A stretch of 64,000 bases of DNA from Aradus depressus. Taxonomy: Eukaryota; Arthropoda; Insecta; Hemiptera; Aradidae. The DNA lies in contig OY759217.1 of the NCBI GenBank assembly GCA_963662175.1, positions 6,264,562-6,328,561 on the forward strand, written 5' to 3'. The position numbers and the translations under genes are program-made. Positions 31,738 through 41,081 of this stretch are shown here, in pieces. Each line of letters starts with the position of its first letter. Within the stretch, counting starts at the first letter, position 1. Below the pieces are notes generated by a model that searched no databases, was not told where the DNA came from, and saw nothing but the letters and a program-made list of their open reading frames with translations.

Positions 31738-34700
31738 ATGTATAAGTGCAATTATTGTAGTGATGAACTGTCCTTGAAAAGTGACTTTGACATACATATG
31801 GCTTTAAATCATGGGGTTAAACCTAGTTTTATGTGTAAACATTGTAAGTCGAGTTTTACTAAATCATGTAGTCTAAAACGTCATGAACTTAGTTGTGGAA
31901 CGGTCTATAAGTGTAAACACTGTAGACATGAATTTTCCAATAGGTTTAATGGTAGTCGACATGAGTCTGTGTGTAATGATGCCCCGGTTATGAAAAAACC
32001 CAAGAATGAACCTCTTAAGAAAACTTTATTAAAACTTGTACCTAATGAGTCTAATCTGGTTCTCTATGATACTTCTTTCGAGGGTAGAGTTAAGTCTTAT
32101 TTTGTTAGATCCAATAAACACGGAGACCTAGAATGCTTTTTGGAAGATGTGCGCAATTGTCTAAAGGAAAAAATCTTGGAACAGCTTCAGATACATTCGG
32201 CTTTAAAAGTTAATTTCCTAGTAGAGTGCTTGTTTGAAAATGTCGTAGGCGATCTAACGGATAAAGCTTTCAAGACTAAAAATCGCCCTATCTTCAAGGA
32301 CACAGATATAGACAAATACTTAGATGTATCTTTTAAGAGATTAACTGTGGAGATGGAAGAAGCGCAAATAAAGAAGAGCGGATGGTTTCTTACTGCCGTA
32401 GATGGATTGAGATTACGAATAAACAGATATCGACCCCTTCGTGGAAGTACCTACGTTCCTCTACCAAAGAACATTGAGTCTAGAAAAGCTTGTATTAATG
32501 TTGAAAACGAGGATCACCACTGTTTTATGTATTCCATTTTATCTAAATTTGTAGAAAAAAAACCCCAGCGTGTGACTAAATATACTGGCGTTCAGCATCG
32601 GTATAACTTTTCAGACATTTCTTTCCCGACTCCGCTCAATGAAATTAGGAAATTTGAAAAATCCAACAATATTTCCATAAATGTGTTCGGGTTGGACGAA
32701 AACAATGATGTGTATCCTATTAAAGTTGTTGAAAAGGAAAAGATTGACCATCGTGATTTACTTCTTTTGACAGAAGGAGAGAAGCAGCATTATATATGCA
32801 TTAAAAATTTTGAGCGTCTCGTACACACACAAATCACGAGGAGTACACGAAAAATTATAATTTGTAAGCGATGCTTTCAGCATTTTGACAATCAGTGCGG
32901 TCAGTCGGGGGAGGAAAAACTGAGGGAGCATAAGATATACTGCGATAAAAACAGTCCTGTTAGGATAGAGCTCCCTAAGGATCCCATTTTGGCATTCAAA
33001 AATGTTGAACGGCAACTCCGACTCCCCTTTGTGATATACGCGGATTTCGAAACCATGTTGGCTCCTCTCCCTGAAGATACAACAAAGGCGACTGTTCCTT
33101 ATCAGCGACATATACCCATGTCTTTTTGCGTGCATGTAGTATCCGATATTCCTATGAATATACCTCCATATATTTATAGAGGTGAAGATGCGGGTGCTCA
33201 CTTTATCAAGTACATCGATTCATTAGCTTACAAAATTTCAGAAATTTATAAAAAAAATACCCCTATCATTATAACAAAAGCTGAGGAGATGAAGTGGGAA
33301 AATTATCAAAATTGTTATCTTTGTGAAGGGAGTTTCTCTGAGATTAATCCTAAAGTAAAGGATCATGATCATTTGACCGGAAAATATAGAGGAGCAGCCT
33401 GTAATAGCTGCAACCTACGGTGTAAAATTCCCTCATATATACCTGTAATTTTTCATAATCTATCGAATTATGATGCAAACATTATAGTTATGGAGCTGGG
33501 TAAAGATTCAGAGCGGGTTGATGTGATTCCCAATACTGAGGAGAAATACATAAGCTTCACTAAGCATGTTCACGGTGTTAAGCTTCGATTTATCGACTCT
33601 TATCGCTTTTTAAGTCGTAGTCTTGATTATATGGCTAGCGTGCTTCCGAAAACAGCCTTTAGGGAAACCTCTAAATACTTTAATGAGGATCAGCTTCCTC
33701 TTGTGACCAAAAAAGGGGTTTTCTGTTACGATTATGTTGACGCTTGGGAGAAACTGGATGAGAAATGTCTACCTCCCCGGGAAAAATTTTATAATACTTT
33801 GACTGATACCCCGTTGAGTGAAGAGGACTATACGCGTGGACTACGTGTTTGGGATATGTTTAAGTGCTCTACCCTTGGAGAATACAGCGACATCTATCTT
33901 AAAACGGATGTGCTCATCCTCGCGGATATTTTCCAGAATTTTCGAGATGTTATGCTTAATAGTCATAAGGTGGACCCCGCACATTATTTCACTGCTCCTG
34001 GGATGACATGGGATGCGATGTTGAAGCATACTAAGGTGAAATTAGGGCAATTAATGGATTATGACATGATATTATTCTTTGAGCGGGGGATCAGGGGAGG
34101 TTTATGCCAGGTATCACACCGATATGCGAGTGCTAATAATAGTTATATGCCTGAGTATGATCCCGAAAAAGAGTCTTCATACATTGCCTATTTAGATGCT
34201 AATAATCTTTATGGGCATGCTATGAGTAGACCTCTACCTTATGGGAGTTTTGAATGGGTGAAAGACCCTGAAAGCATAGATATTGAAAACATGGACGATG
34301 ATGGAGAATTAGGATGTATTCTGGAGGTTGACGTAGTCTATCCCCCCGAGTCACACACAGCTCATAACGATTTACCATTTTTACCTGAGACAATGAGTCC
34401 TCCAGGCGGGAAAGTAAACAAATTAGTTGCTCATTTCAATCCTCGTGAGCGATATGTTGTGCATTACGTCAACCTAAAGCAAGCGATTAAACATGGCTTA
34501 AAAGTCAAAAAAATTCATAGGGCGATACAATTTCGACAGTCTCGTTGGTTACAGTCATACATTGATTGTAATACTGAGCTTCGTAAAAAAGCGAAAAATG
34601 ATTTTGAAAAAGACTTTTATAAATTATCAAATAATGCAGTATTTGGGAAAACTATGGAGAACATAAGAAACCGTATGAACATGATGCTAGTTACAGACTC

Positions 34701-35397
34701 TAAAAAATTAATGAAACTCATCGCCAAAGCTAACTTTTTAGACAGGATAATTTATCATGAGAATTTGGTATCTGTAACTATGAGTAAAACAAAATTATTA
34801 TTTAATAAGCCTATATATGTAGGCATGTCGATTTTAGATTTGTCCAAAACTGTCATGTATGATTTTCACTATAATGTAATGATGAAAAAATATAATCCTA
34901 ATACTCTAAAATTAATGTACACAGATACGGACAGTTTAGTTTATTTAATTAATACACCCGACTGGTATCAGGACATGAAAGCGATGGAGCATTATTTCGA
35001 TACGTCAGACTTCCCCAAAGAGCATCCGTGCTATTCTGTTTTAAATAAAAAAATTCTTGGCAAATTCAAAGACGAGACTAATGGTGTTATCATTAATAAA
35101 TTCGTAGGACTTAAACCGAAGATATATGCTATGGATATAAATAAAAAAATTAAAAAATGTATTGAAGGTATTAAAAAAGCAGCCGTTGAAAAAAATATAT
35201 CGTTGCAAGATTTTGAGAAATCACTTTTTGAGGGAAAAATAGTATATACAGACATGAGAATGATTCAGTCAAAAAAACATGAGTTGTTCAGTGTTAGAAT
35301 TAATAAGAAGGCGTTGTCGTCGGAAGATGATAAAAGAGTAGTTTTATCTGATGGTATTCATACCTTAGCTCATGGACATTACTCAATTCAAACCTAA
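31738..35397 (+). CDS. Zinc finger-endonuclease VII-like-family B DNA polymerase (right arm copy)
   Basis: Intact 1219-codon gene with the same architecture as the left copy: three C2H2/C2HC fingers (residues 4-79), a Cys4/DHDH endonuclease VII-like module (526-558), a 3'-5' exonuclease (D436/E438, D579, D724) and a polymerase palm (D820, D1063/D1065). Only three residues differ from the left copy: Ile211, Asn741 and Ser964. Ser964 lies in motif B (KLSNNAVFGK), where the left copy has Leu; this could alter activity. The two genes diverge from the centre. Length is similar to other DNA_pol_B_2 proteins fused to N-terminal fingers in invertebrate genomes. It would act in the nucleus on the linear element DNA. 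AATAAA at 35789-35794 is a candidate polyadenylation signal. Confidence 0.9.
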   Translation: MYKCNYCSDELSLKSDFDIHMALNHGVKPSFMCKHCKSSFTKSCSLKRHELSCGTVYKCKHCRHEFSNRFNGSRHESVCNDAPVMKKPKNEPLKKTLLKLVPNESNLVLYDTSFEGRVKSYFVRSNKHGDLECFLEDVRNCLKEKILEQLQIHSALKVNFLVECLFENVVGDLTDKAFKTKNRPIFKDTDIDKYLDVSFKRLTVEMEEAQIKKSGWFLTAVDGLRLRINRYRPLRGSTYVPLPKNIESRKACINVENEDHHCFMYSILSKFVEKKPQRVTKYTGVQHRYNFSDISFPTPLNEIRKFEKSNNISINVFGLDENNDVYPIKVVEKEKIDHRDLLLLTEGEKQHYICIKNFERLVHTQITRSTRKIIICKRCFQHFDNQCGQSGEEKLREHKIYCDKNSPVRIELPKDPILAFKNVERQLRLPFVIYADFETMLAPLPEDTTKATVPYQRHIPMSFCVHVVSDIPMNIPPYIYRGEDAGAHFIKYIDSLAYKISEIYKKNTPIIITKAEEMKWENYQNCYLCEGSFSEINPKVKDHDHLTGKYRGAACNSCNLRCKIPSYIPVIFHNLSNYDANIIVMELGKDSERVDVIPNTEEKYISFTKHVHGVKLRFIDSYRFLSRSLDYMASVLPKTAFRETSKYFNEDQLPLVTKKGVFCYDYVDAWEKLDEKCLPPREKFYNTLTDTPLSEEDYTRGLRVWDMFKCSTLGEYSDIYLKTDVLILADIFQNFRDVMLNSHKVDPAHYFTAPGMTWDAMLKHTKVKLGQLMDYDMILFFERGIRGGLCQVSHRYASANNSYMPEYDPEKESSYIAYLDANNLYGHAMSRPLPYGSFEWVKDPESIDIENMDDDGELGCILEVDVVYPPESHTAHNDLPFLPETMSPPGGKVNKLVAHFNPRERYVVHYVNLKQAIKHGLKVKKIHRAIQFRQSRWLQSYIDCNTELRKKAKNDFEKDFYKLSNNAVFGKTMENIRNRMNMMLVTDSKKLMKLIAKANFLDRIIYHENLVSVTMSKTKLLFNKPIYVGMSILDLSKTVMYDFHYNVMMKKYNPNTLKLMYTDTDSLVYLINTPDWYQDMKAMEHYFDTSDFPKEHPCYSVLNKKILGKFKDETNGVIINKFVGLKPKIYAMDINKKIKKCIEGIKKAAVEKNISLQDFEKSLFEGKIVYTDMRMIQSKKHELFSVRINKKALSSEDDKRVVLSDGIHTLAHGHYSIQT

Positions 35398-36751
35398 TGC
35401 TGGGAGGTATAACCTAGCTACCCGTTTTTTCCGAGGGGGCTTAAATATTGGAAAACATTCCTATTCCTATCCTATTCTTAAAATCTTCTTGAGGCTTAGT
35501 CTAGACTGATCTGATGTCTTTTGGTTTTTGAATGGACGTGGTTGAAAACTTGTAAACCTAATTGGTCACTGGCGAGGTTGTAGAAAACCCGTAAACCCAA
35601 TTGGTCACTGGCGTGGTGTAAAACCCGTAAACCTGTATGAAAGTAGAAAAATGGAGAAAAGTAAAAATACCTTGAAATTGAAGAGAAGCCCTGACTAGAG
35701 CCTTTATCCCTTCCCTATCCCCACCCACCTCTTCGACGTATTTCTACCTTGACGCTGGTGAAGAGGCTTACCGGTTTATTGATTAGTCAATAAAGCGAAC
35801 TAAAAGAAATACACACCCCTATCAAATACCTGATGTAGAGATCCTGGTGAGAAACATCCTAAGAAAGTTGGAGACGAGAAGCAGTCTACAAAGCAAATTA
35901 ACGTAAATGTAAATTATATACCGCATGTTAGCCTAAGATATTGAGACTCCTGAAATAAATGTGAAAATACCTGAAGATTACGGGTAGAGCGGGGAGAGGT
36001 TAATAGACATAGAATGTAGCTTTATGTATGGGTAAACCGGGTTATGATGAAAAAATGTTAAATGAATCATAATCTAGAGAGATTGTAAGCATTGGACGAA
36101 GAAAAGTGTGAAGCAGAACGATGCTAAGGAAAAGTGTAAACAATTGATGTGGGGGATTAGAGAGCAGAAAATTAGGAAAGGGTAATGTGATGAATCAGTA
36201 TAAATATGGTTAAAGACCGAGGAGGTATTAATATAATAATGAATGACTTTGAAATGGAGGAGCGGAAACTTATATGAGGGTGTTGAACTGTAATTTTTCG
36301 ATGAGGGGCGAACAAAAATGTGCTCTAGTAAAAAAGACTACAAAACGCTGAACCTTGGTGATACCGATGTGATAATATACGGCCGTAAGTTTATATACCT
36401 AGATTATCACTGCCTTGACCACCCATGTCATGATAGATGAGGGGTTAGCAAGCCAGACTCTAAAATGGAAGGTGGTGAGTTCGAATCCCGTCAGGTATAG
36501 TTTTTTTTTTTCTCAAGTTGATTTAATATCAATTACAATTTGATTTCTAGACTCTAGTGGGCTAATTGAAAAAAATAGGGGCATAGCCGAGGGGTGGGAT
36601 AAAAATGCAAAGCAGGGTTTAGAGGGAGAGCGGAAACTTATTAGGATTAAGAGGGAGAGCGGAAACTTATGGAGATGGGGAAGTACGATGGTAGTGATTC
36701 AGAACTGAGGGGAGGGGGGGGGGGTGAAGGTTGGTGGTGGTGAGAGAGGAG
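35398..36751. other. Right-arm outer non-coding region
   Basis: Mirror of 23400-24756. It includes the polymerase 3' UTR, the tRNA-like block (36435-36511), paired 'agagggagagcggaaacttat' motifs and a G run at ~36709-36723. No gene is supported; short frames here overlap non-coding repeats. Confidence 0.6.
36435..36511 (+). ncRNA. tRNA-like Pol III block with T-run terminator (right arm)
   Basis: Reads gatgaggggttagcaagcc, then agactctaaaatgg, then B-box-like gttcgaatcccg (36478-36490) and 11 T at 36501-36511. It resembles a tRNA-Leu/Ser-type sequence, but the T-stem has an A-C mismatch and the anticodon stem is broken. It is probably a decayed tRNA-derived unit kept in both arms. Confidence 0.4.
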
Positions 36752-36813
36752 TGGGGGACGGCCGCCATCTTGCGCATTTGCCATTGTGCCAGAACATACT
36801 TTTCTCCCCTACT

Positions 36814-36819
36814 CCTTTC
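36814..36819. other. 6-bp target duplication CCTTTC, right
   Basis: Follows the CCCCTACT end of the palindromic element; partner of 23332-23337. The CCCGG repeat resumes here (cctttcaacggcggaaacc). Confidence 0.9.
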
Positions 36820-37182
36820 AACGGCGGAAACCACAGCTAGTAAATACTTAGCATCGCTGGACATTCTAGCCAGAACGCTCGTGACCACAGCTAGTATCGG
36901 TCTTGCAACGGCGCACAGTGGGGAGAATGACCATTTTAGGTGGACAAAAGTCAAGTCAAAAATTTAAGATTTCCCGCCTTAGACATTGTTGTCGAAAGGT
37001 GAGTGGCTCCGAAAAAGTAAATATTTATCTTATAATGAAAATAAATACTGCATAGAGATGGAACAAATCAAGTATACACGTTTGAACAAGTGTTGTCATT
37101 CTACTAGGATAAGACGCGGATTTATTAGTCTGACTGCAATAATATCAGTTCGATCATTGTTTGAGCTATATTCGGCAATGAA

Positions 37183-37704
37183 ATGGAGTCTAAAGAGAAA
37201 GGTAAGTAATCATATGCACGGTTCTTGTAAGTAGTGTTAAGTTACAGAGATATTTGAACTGTTTTATTAAAAAATCCGTTACATCCATAATTTTGAACGA
37301 GAAAAAATAATGTTTACCCAAAAGCTCCCAAGCTAATTGACCCATTTTCCTTTTCGTTATACTTTCTAGTTTTCAGATTCATTTGTGTCTTTTTGCTATT
37401 TTTTGCTATACTTCGTATTTTCAATAATAATGATTGATTTTCAGAATCAGTGCTCAAGAATGCCCGGAACAAGTTTTTTGAAAAGTGGTCCAAGTTTCCG
37501 AAAAAATCTCGGAACGAAGGTCTCATGAGATATGTTCTAGCTCTAATTACAGATCAATTTGAAGGGGAATTGAGTAACATACCCTCAATACAACACTCTG
37601 TTGCTCGTTATTCGGGAAAAATAAGCGAAAGATGGGAAAAGAGTTGTCGTAGACCTGATATTTTTTCAAAAAATAATCATCATGGCGAGACGAAAAAGAC
37701 TTAG
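37183..37704 (+). CDS. Small spliced gene inside the Transib-like element, function unknown
   Basis: Proposed join of 37183-37201 and 37445-37704. The first exon starts ATGGAGTCT and ends at AAAG before GTAAGT (37202-37207). The second begins after tgattttcag (AG at 37443-37444), and the splice keeps the frame, giving ~92 codons. The product is basic with aromatic residues (FFEKWSKFPKKSRNEGL, SGKISERWEKSCRRP), possibly a small helical DNA-binding or accessory protein. I recognise no family. It could be an exonic relic of a larger transposase gene. The sites are sequence-predicted only. Confidence 0.4.
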
Positions 37705-37783
37705 ATTTTGTAGTTACGCTGTCGCAACTGCAACCCACCACGTCTCAACGTTTAATTTCGTAAGATAGCATTGAAAAGCAATG

Positions 37784-38095
37784 CTTATTCATGTAAAGTG
37801 GTTTTATTTTCTTCTACGACTTACTAAAGAGTAAACATAATTTACTAAAGAGTAAACTATCTAATTAAATAAAGTGCTATTTTCATGTTCCGTCTATTAT
37901 TTGATCTTACTGTTTTTCACCCATAATGTATCGATCTGTCTCAGCCCCATCTAATATTGAGCAAGTTTTACTAATCTAGTCGCTCAGAGGATTAAGTAAC
38001 ATACCGAACCATGTGCCATATTAAACTACTTATGATTAGCGGTTTTTTCAAATTATTTTTGCCGTTTGGGTTTAAAAACGTTCAATTGCGTGCTA
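37784..38095. repeat. 312-bp direct repeat within Transib-like element, copy 1
   Basis: Pairs with 38279-38590 at an offset of 495 bp; only a few substitutions are seen (e.g. acgactt versus acgtctt, ccccatc versus ctccatc). Located just after the small gene and separated from copy 2 by a ~25-A run (38152-38176) and other AT-rich sequence. Confidence 0.85.
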
Positions 38096-38278
38096 ATGAT
38101 ACCATATTTGCTCATTATATGACAAGATATAGATTGCAAATAAATAAATAAAAAAAAAAAAAAAAAAAAAAAAAACATTTTACTGAGTTGGCTTTTGTAT
38201 CATATTTTGATACCTGCAGAATTCAATCAGTTTGTACATATCTTGTTTATTTCCTTGAAGCAAGGGTTTTACCTTTTT

Positions 38279-38590
38279 CTTATTCATGTAAAGTGGTTTT
38301 ATTTTCTTCTACGTCTTACTAAAGAGTAAACATAATTTACTAAAGAGTAAACTATCTAATTAAATAAAGTGCTATTTTCATGTTCCGTCTATTATTTGAT
38401 CTTACTGTTTTTCACCCATAATGTATCGATCTGTCTCAGCTCCATCTAATATTGAGCAAGTTTTACTAATCTAGACGCTCAGAGGATTAAGTAACATACC
38501 GAACCATGTGCCATATTAAACTACTTATGATTAGCGGTTTTTTCAAATTATTTTTGCCGTTTGGGTTTAAAAACGTTCAATTGCGTGCTA
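38279..38590. repeat. 312-bp direct repeat within Transib-like element, copy 2
   Basis: Near-identical second copy of 37784-38095, ending ttgcgtgcta before the sequences diverge. It suggests a recent internal duplication of the element's 3' region. Confidence 0.85.
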
Positions 38591-38813
38591 TTGATTGTAC
38601 ATAGTCTCATTTGATGTGGAATTTCATTGGCTGTAATTTTTGTTTCTGAAAGCATTTGATACAATACAATGAATCCTCTTCTTGTAATTTTGAAAAGTTC
38701 ATTTGTGAACCTTCATATGGGGTATATTCGTAATCAGTGTGTCATTTCCAGTAAGAATACAAGGTTTCAGAATTTTGTCCACCTGGATTGGACATTCGCC
38801 CCACTGTGCGGCG

Positions 38814-40018
38814 TACCACCCCAGATAGTACGTGCTCGGCACAGCTGGGCACAACAGCTAGTGTGTGCTTAAAACCGCTGGGCACAACAGCTATTACGTA
38901 CTTAGGAATGCTGCGCACCACAGCTAGTACGTGTTCAGGAATGCTGTGCCACACAGCTACTCGTAGTATATGCCTTGCAACGACGACCAGCCCAGCTAGT
39001 AAGTTCTTAGAACCACTTGAAACCACAGCTAGTTCCTACTTAAGAACGCCGGACACCTTAGAGAGTATGCCCCTTGCAACTCCGTGCAACCAGCTATGTA
39101 TTAAGTTCTTAGGAACGCTGGGCAACACAGATAGTATGTGCCTTGCAACAGCGGATGCCTTAGCTATTTTGTGCTTAAGAACGCTGGTGAGAGCTATTAT
39201 TAACCGTGCAACGGTGAACCTCCTAGGTAATGCTTAGGAAACCCACCGTATTAAAATTAGGGCTATATCCCATCTTTAAGAAAGCTCCATATGAGATTCA
39301 TTCAGCACTAATGCACCCCCGCCCCTCCCATCTAAAAGGGTCACAGCCAATTTTTAAATATTGCTTTTGAAACTACTATTTATATGCTTGCCCCTTCCCC
39401 TCCCCCCCCCCCATCCCCCCCATACGCCCCCCTCCCGTTGACAATTTTGAAACGTCACATTTCCTTTTTTTGTTTTTGTCTTTTAAGAATACTACATGTT
39501 CCATGACAATCCGACCATTCGTTAATGAGCTACAACTATCTTTATGCTAAGGCCTACCCCCAAAACTCCCCTCCCTTTCAAAGTGTTGAGATGTCACGTA
39601 GCGTATTTTTCAATTTGGCCTTTAAGCATACTTCATGTCAAATTCCATGTAAATCCGATCATCATGATCATCATGACAAGACCTATCACTATCTTTATAT
39701 TAGGCCTAGCCCCCCCCCCCCCCCCCCCCTTTTGCTCAAAATTTTGAGACGTCACACACCCTCTTTTTCAATTTGGCTTTTCACAATACCACATATGAAA
39801 TTTCGTGACAATCCGACCATCCGTTAATTAGCTAGAGCAATTTTTATGCTTAGGCTCCCTCCTTACAACCCCCCCTCCCGTTGTGAGCTAGGAACTCTCT
39901 TCATAAGAACCTTCCTCGGACTTCAACGAATTTTTTGAAAAAAAAAATTGCCGAATTGGCCAGCCGTTCTCGAGTTTTGCGCTTAGCACAATTAGCCATT
40001 CATTTTTATTATATAGAT
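38814..40018 (+). repeat. Dispersed CCCGG repeat, right piece
   Basis: Continues the copy begun at 23131. It holds 33-bp units (38814-39236, cagctagtacgtg... with caccacagctag), then three to four ~125-bp units (39460-39860, each with 'actacatgt...gacaatccgaccatt(c)gttaatgagcta' and a C-rich block), and a tail gccgaattggccagccgttc ... attatatagatt. Small ORFs across the 33-bp units are by-products of the repeat. Confidence 0.75.
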
Positions 40019-40076
40019 TAACACTTAAACCTTTTTTTACCACAACCCATTATATTGTTTAGCCGTTATATTCACT

Positions 40077-40320
40077 CACCTCTCTACATCAACCGGGAAA
40101 AACAATTATCAGCTGTTATAAACAACTGTCGTCCTCCTGAAGTGTTCGTAATTGGATACTGGTTTCGGTGTCCCTTAAATCATCATCAGGTCTTGTATGT
40201 AGCTAATGTTTGCTTAACTGATATGGATATTAGGCAATCTTCAGGCTCCCGTCCTGTTCTAAACTACTATAGTTGGTCACAGAAAATATACAATCTTCAG
40301 GCTCCCGTCCTGTTCTAAAC
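40077..40320 (+). repeat. Segment related to the interior of the 2.49-kb direct repeats
   Basis: 40077-40215 resembles 15350-15490 (and 22565-22705): ctctctacatca, caattatcag(c/g)tgttata, aacaactgtcgtcctcc, gtgttcgt(a/c)attggata and catcatcaggtcttgta. The match is interrupted by small indels. This is followed by a 34-bp duplicated 'caatcttcaggctcccgtcctgttctaaac' phrase (40228-40260, 40290-40320). Probably an old dispersed repeat that also lies within the LTR-like sequence. Confidence 0.6.
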
Positions 40321-41080
40321 AGGACTAATTATCAATCTCTTTAATACAATGGTTATACAAAGTAGTATTGTTACAGAATAGATAAATCACAAGTTTATTG
40401 CATGTAGCAAGGGTCTGTGGTAGCTAAAGTAACACACGTATACCTCACACTGTATTGACTACGTCTTAATGTTTTTCATTTTATTTTCGCTGCTGCCGTA
40501 GCTCTTGCATTTGCTTGGCACTAGACTTTTTAGGTTTTTTAAATTCCTTTTGATGCGAGCCTTCCTCTGATTTGCGTTTTCTACAATTCCGAGCATATTT
40601 ACGATTCATATGAGACGACATCTTTAATTTTTTTGCAATTTTCAATTTAATACCGATTTTTACATATATTTCGGCAAATATTTTTATTGTTTCACTTTGA
40701 GTCCTAGTAGTCCTCCACAAGCTCTTTACTATTACACCCGAATCAAATCATCTAAACGCTTTATCACGGTACACTAATTTCTAATTTTACACAACGCTAA
40801 TTCGCAACAATCATCCGCCGGCGCTCACGCTAGCCCGATAACGTCGCAGGCAAAACAAACACTGCACAACAAACACGTACAGACATGCTCTATCTCTTGT
40901 GACCTCGACCGTTGTTATCGCATTATTAAATTCGTAGTTATTAGCGATTATAATCTGACGGTATTTTGTAACACAAGAAAGTTAGACAGGCTATCACTGT
41001 GCTTAACGAGCGAATAGACGTTTTCACGTCATCCTGAAATCTTACTTCGCCGATCGCTTTTTCAGGGTGGGTCAGGAGTA
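40321..41080. other. Stretch with a short Lys/Arg-rich frame; no clear gene
   Basis: A minus-strand 79-codon frame at 40481-40720 is Lys/Arg-rich (NCRKRKSEEGSHQKEFKKPKK) and could be a basic exon, but no start context, splice signals or relatives can be judged. The rest has no supported feature. Confidence 0.25.
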
Positions 41081-41081
41081 T

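Larger units (their letters stand above)
23338..36813. mobile_element. Palindromic Polinton-like element encoding only DNA polymerase B (two copies)
   Basis: A 13,476-bp insertion whose left arm (23338-29380) is the reverse complement of the right arm (30774-36813) with only scattered mismatches and small indels; mirror coordinates sum to ~60151-60154. Termini are AGTAGGGG and CCCCTACT, with a 6-bp target duplication CCTTTC. AG-ended inverted repeats with 6-bp duplications are hallmarks of Polintons/Mavericks. Each arm holds one outward-facing 1219-residue polymerase gene, a duplicated promoter and a tRNA-like block; the centre is a 1.4-kb satellite. No integrase, ATPase, protease or capsid gene is present. 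It was inserted in the minisatellite part of a CCCGG repeat. Known: Polinton polymerases are protein-primed and copy linear DNA from its inverted ends. Inferred: head-to-head dimerisation or template switching at the centre created this form, and integrase comes in trans. Confidence 0.85.
36914..38808. mobile_element. Transib-like DNA transposon (1895 bp) with RSS-like ends
   Basis: Both ends begin CACAGTGGGG and are flanked by the 5-bp GC-rich duplication CGGCG (36909-36913, 38809-38813). At each end CACAGTG is followed by exactly 23 bases and then an A-rich nonamer-like block (ACAAAAGTC left, ACAAAATTC right). The inverted repeats match over ~38 bp. A 5-bp GC-rich duplication and heptamer-23-nonamer layout are known features of Transib elements, relatives of the RAG1 recombinase system. 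No RAG1-like core is legible, so this copy is probably non-autonomous. It interrupts the 33-bp repeat section of a CCCGG repeat, which resumes at 38814. Confidence 0.85.

Noticed and set aside
36435..36511. A functional tRNA gene in the element arms
   Set aside because: T-stem and anticodon stem contain mismatches, and an acceptor stem cannot be formed convincingly.
23338..36813. An integrated complete virus (adintovirus/Polinton virus or bidnavirus)
   Set aside because: No capsid, ATPase, protease or integrase frame is present in either arm; only the polymerase is encoded.
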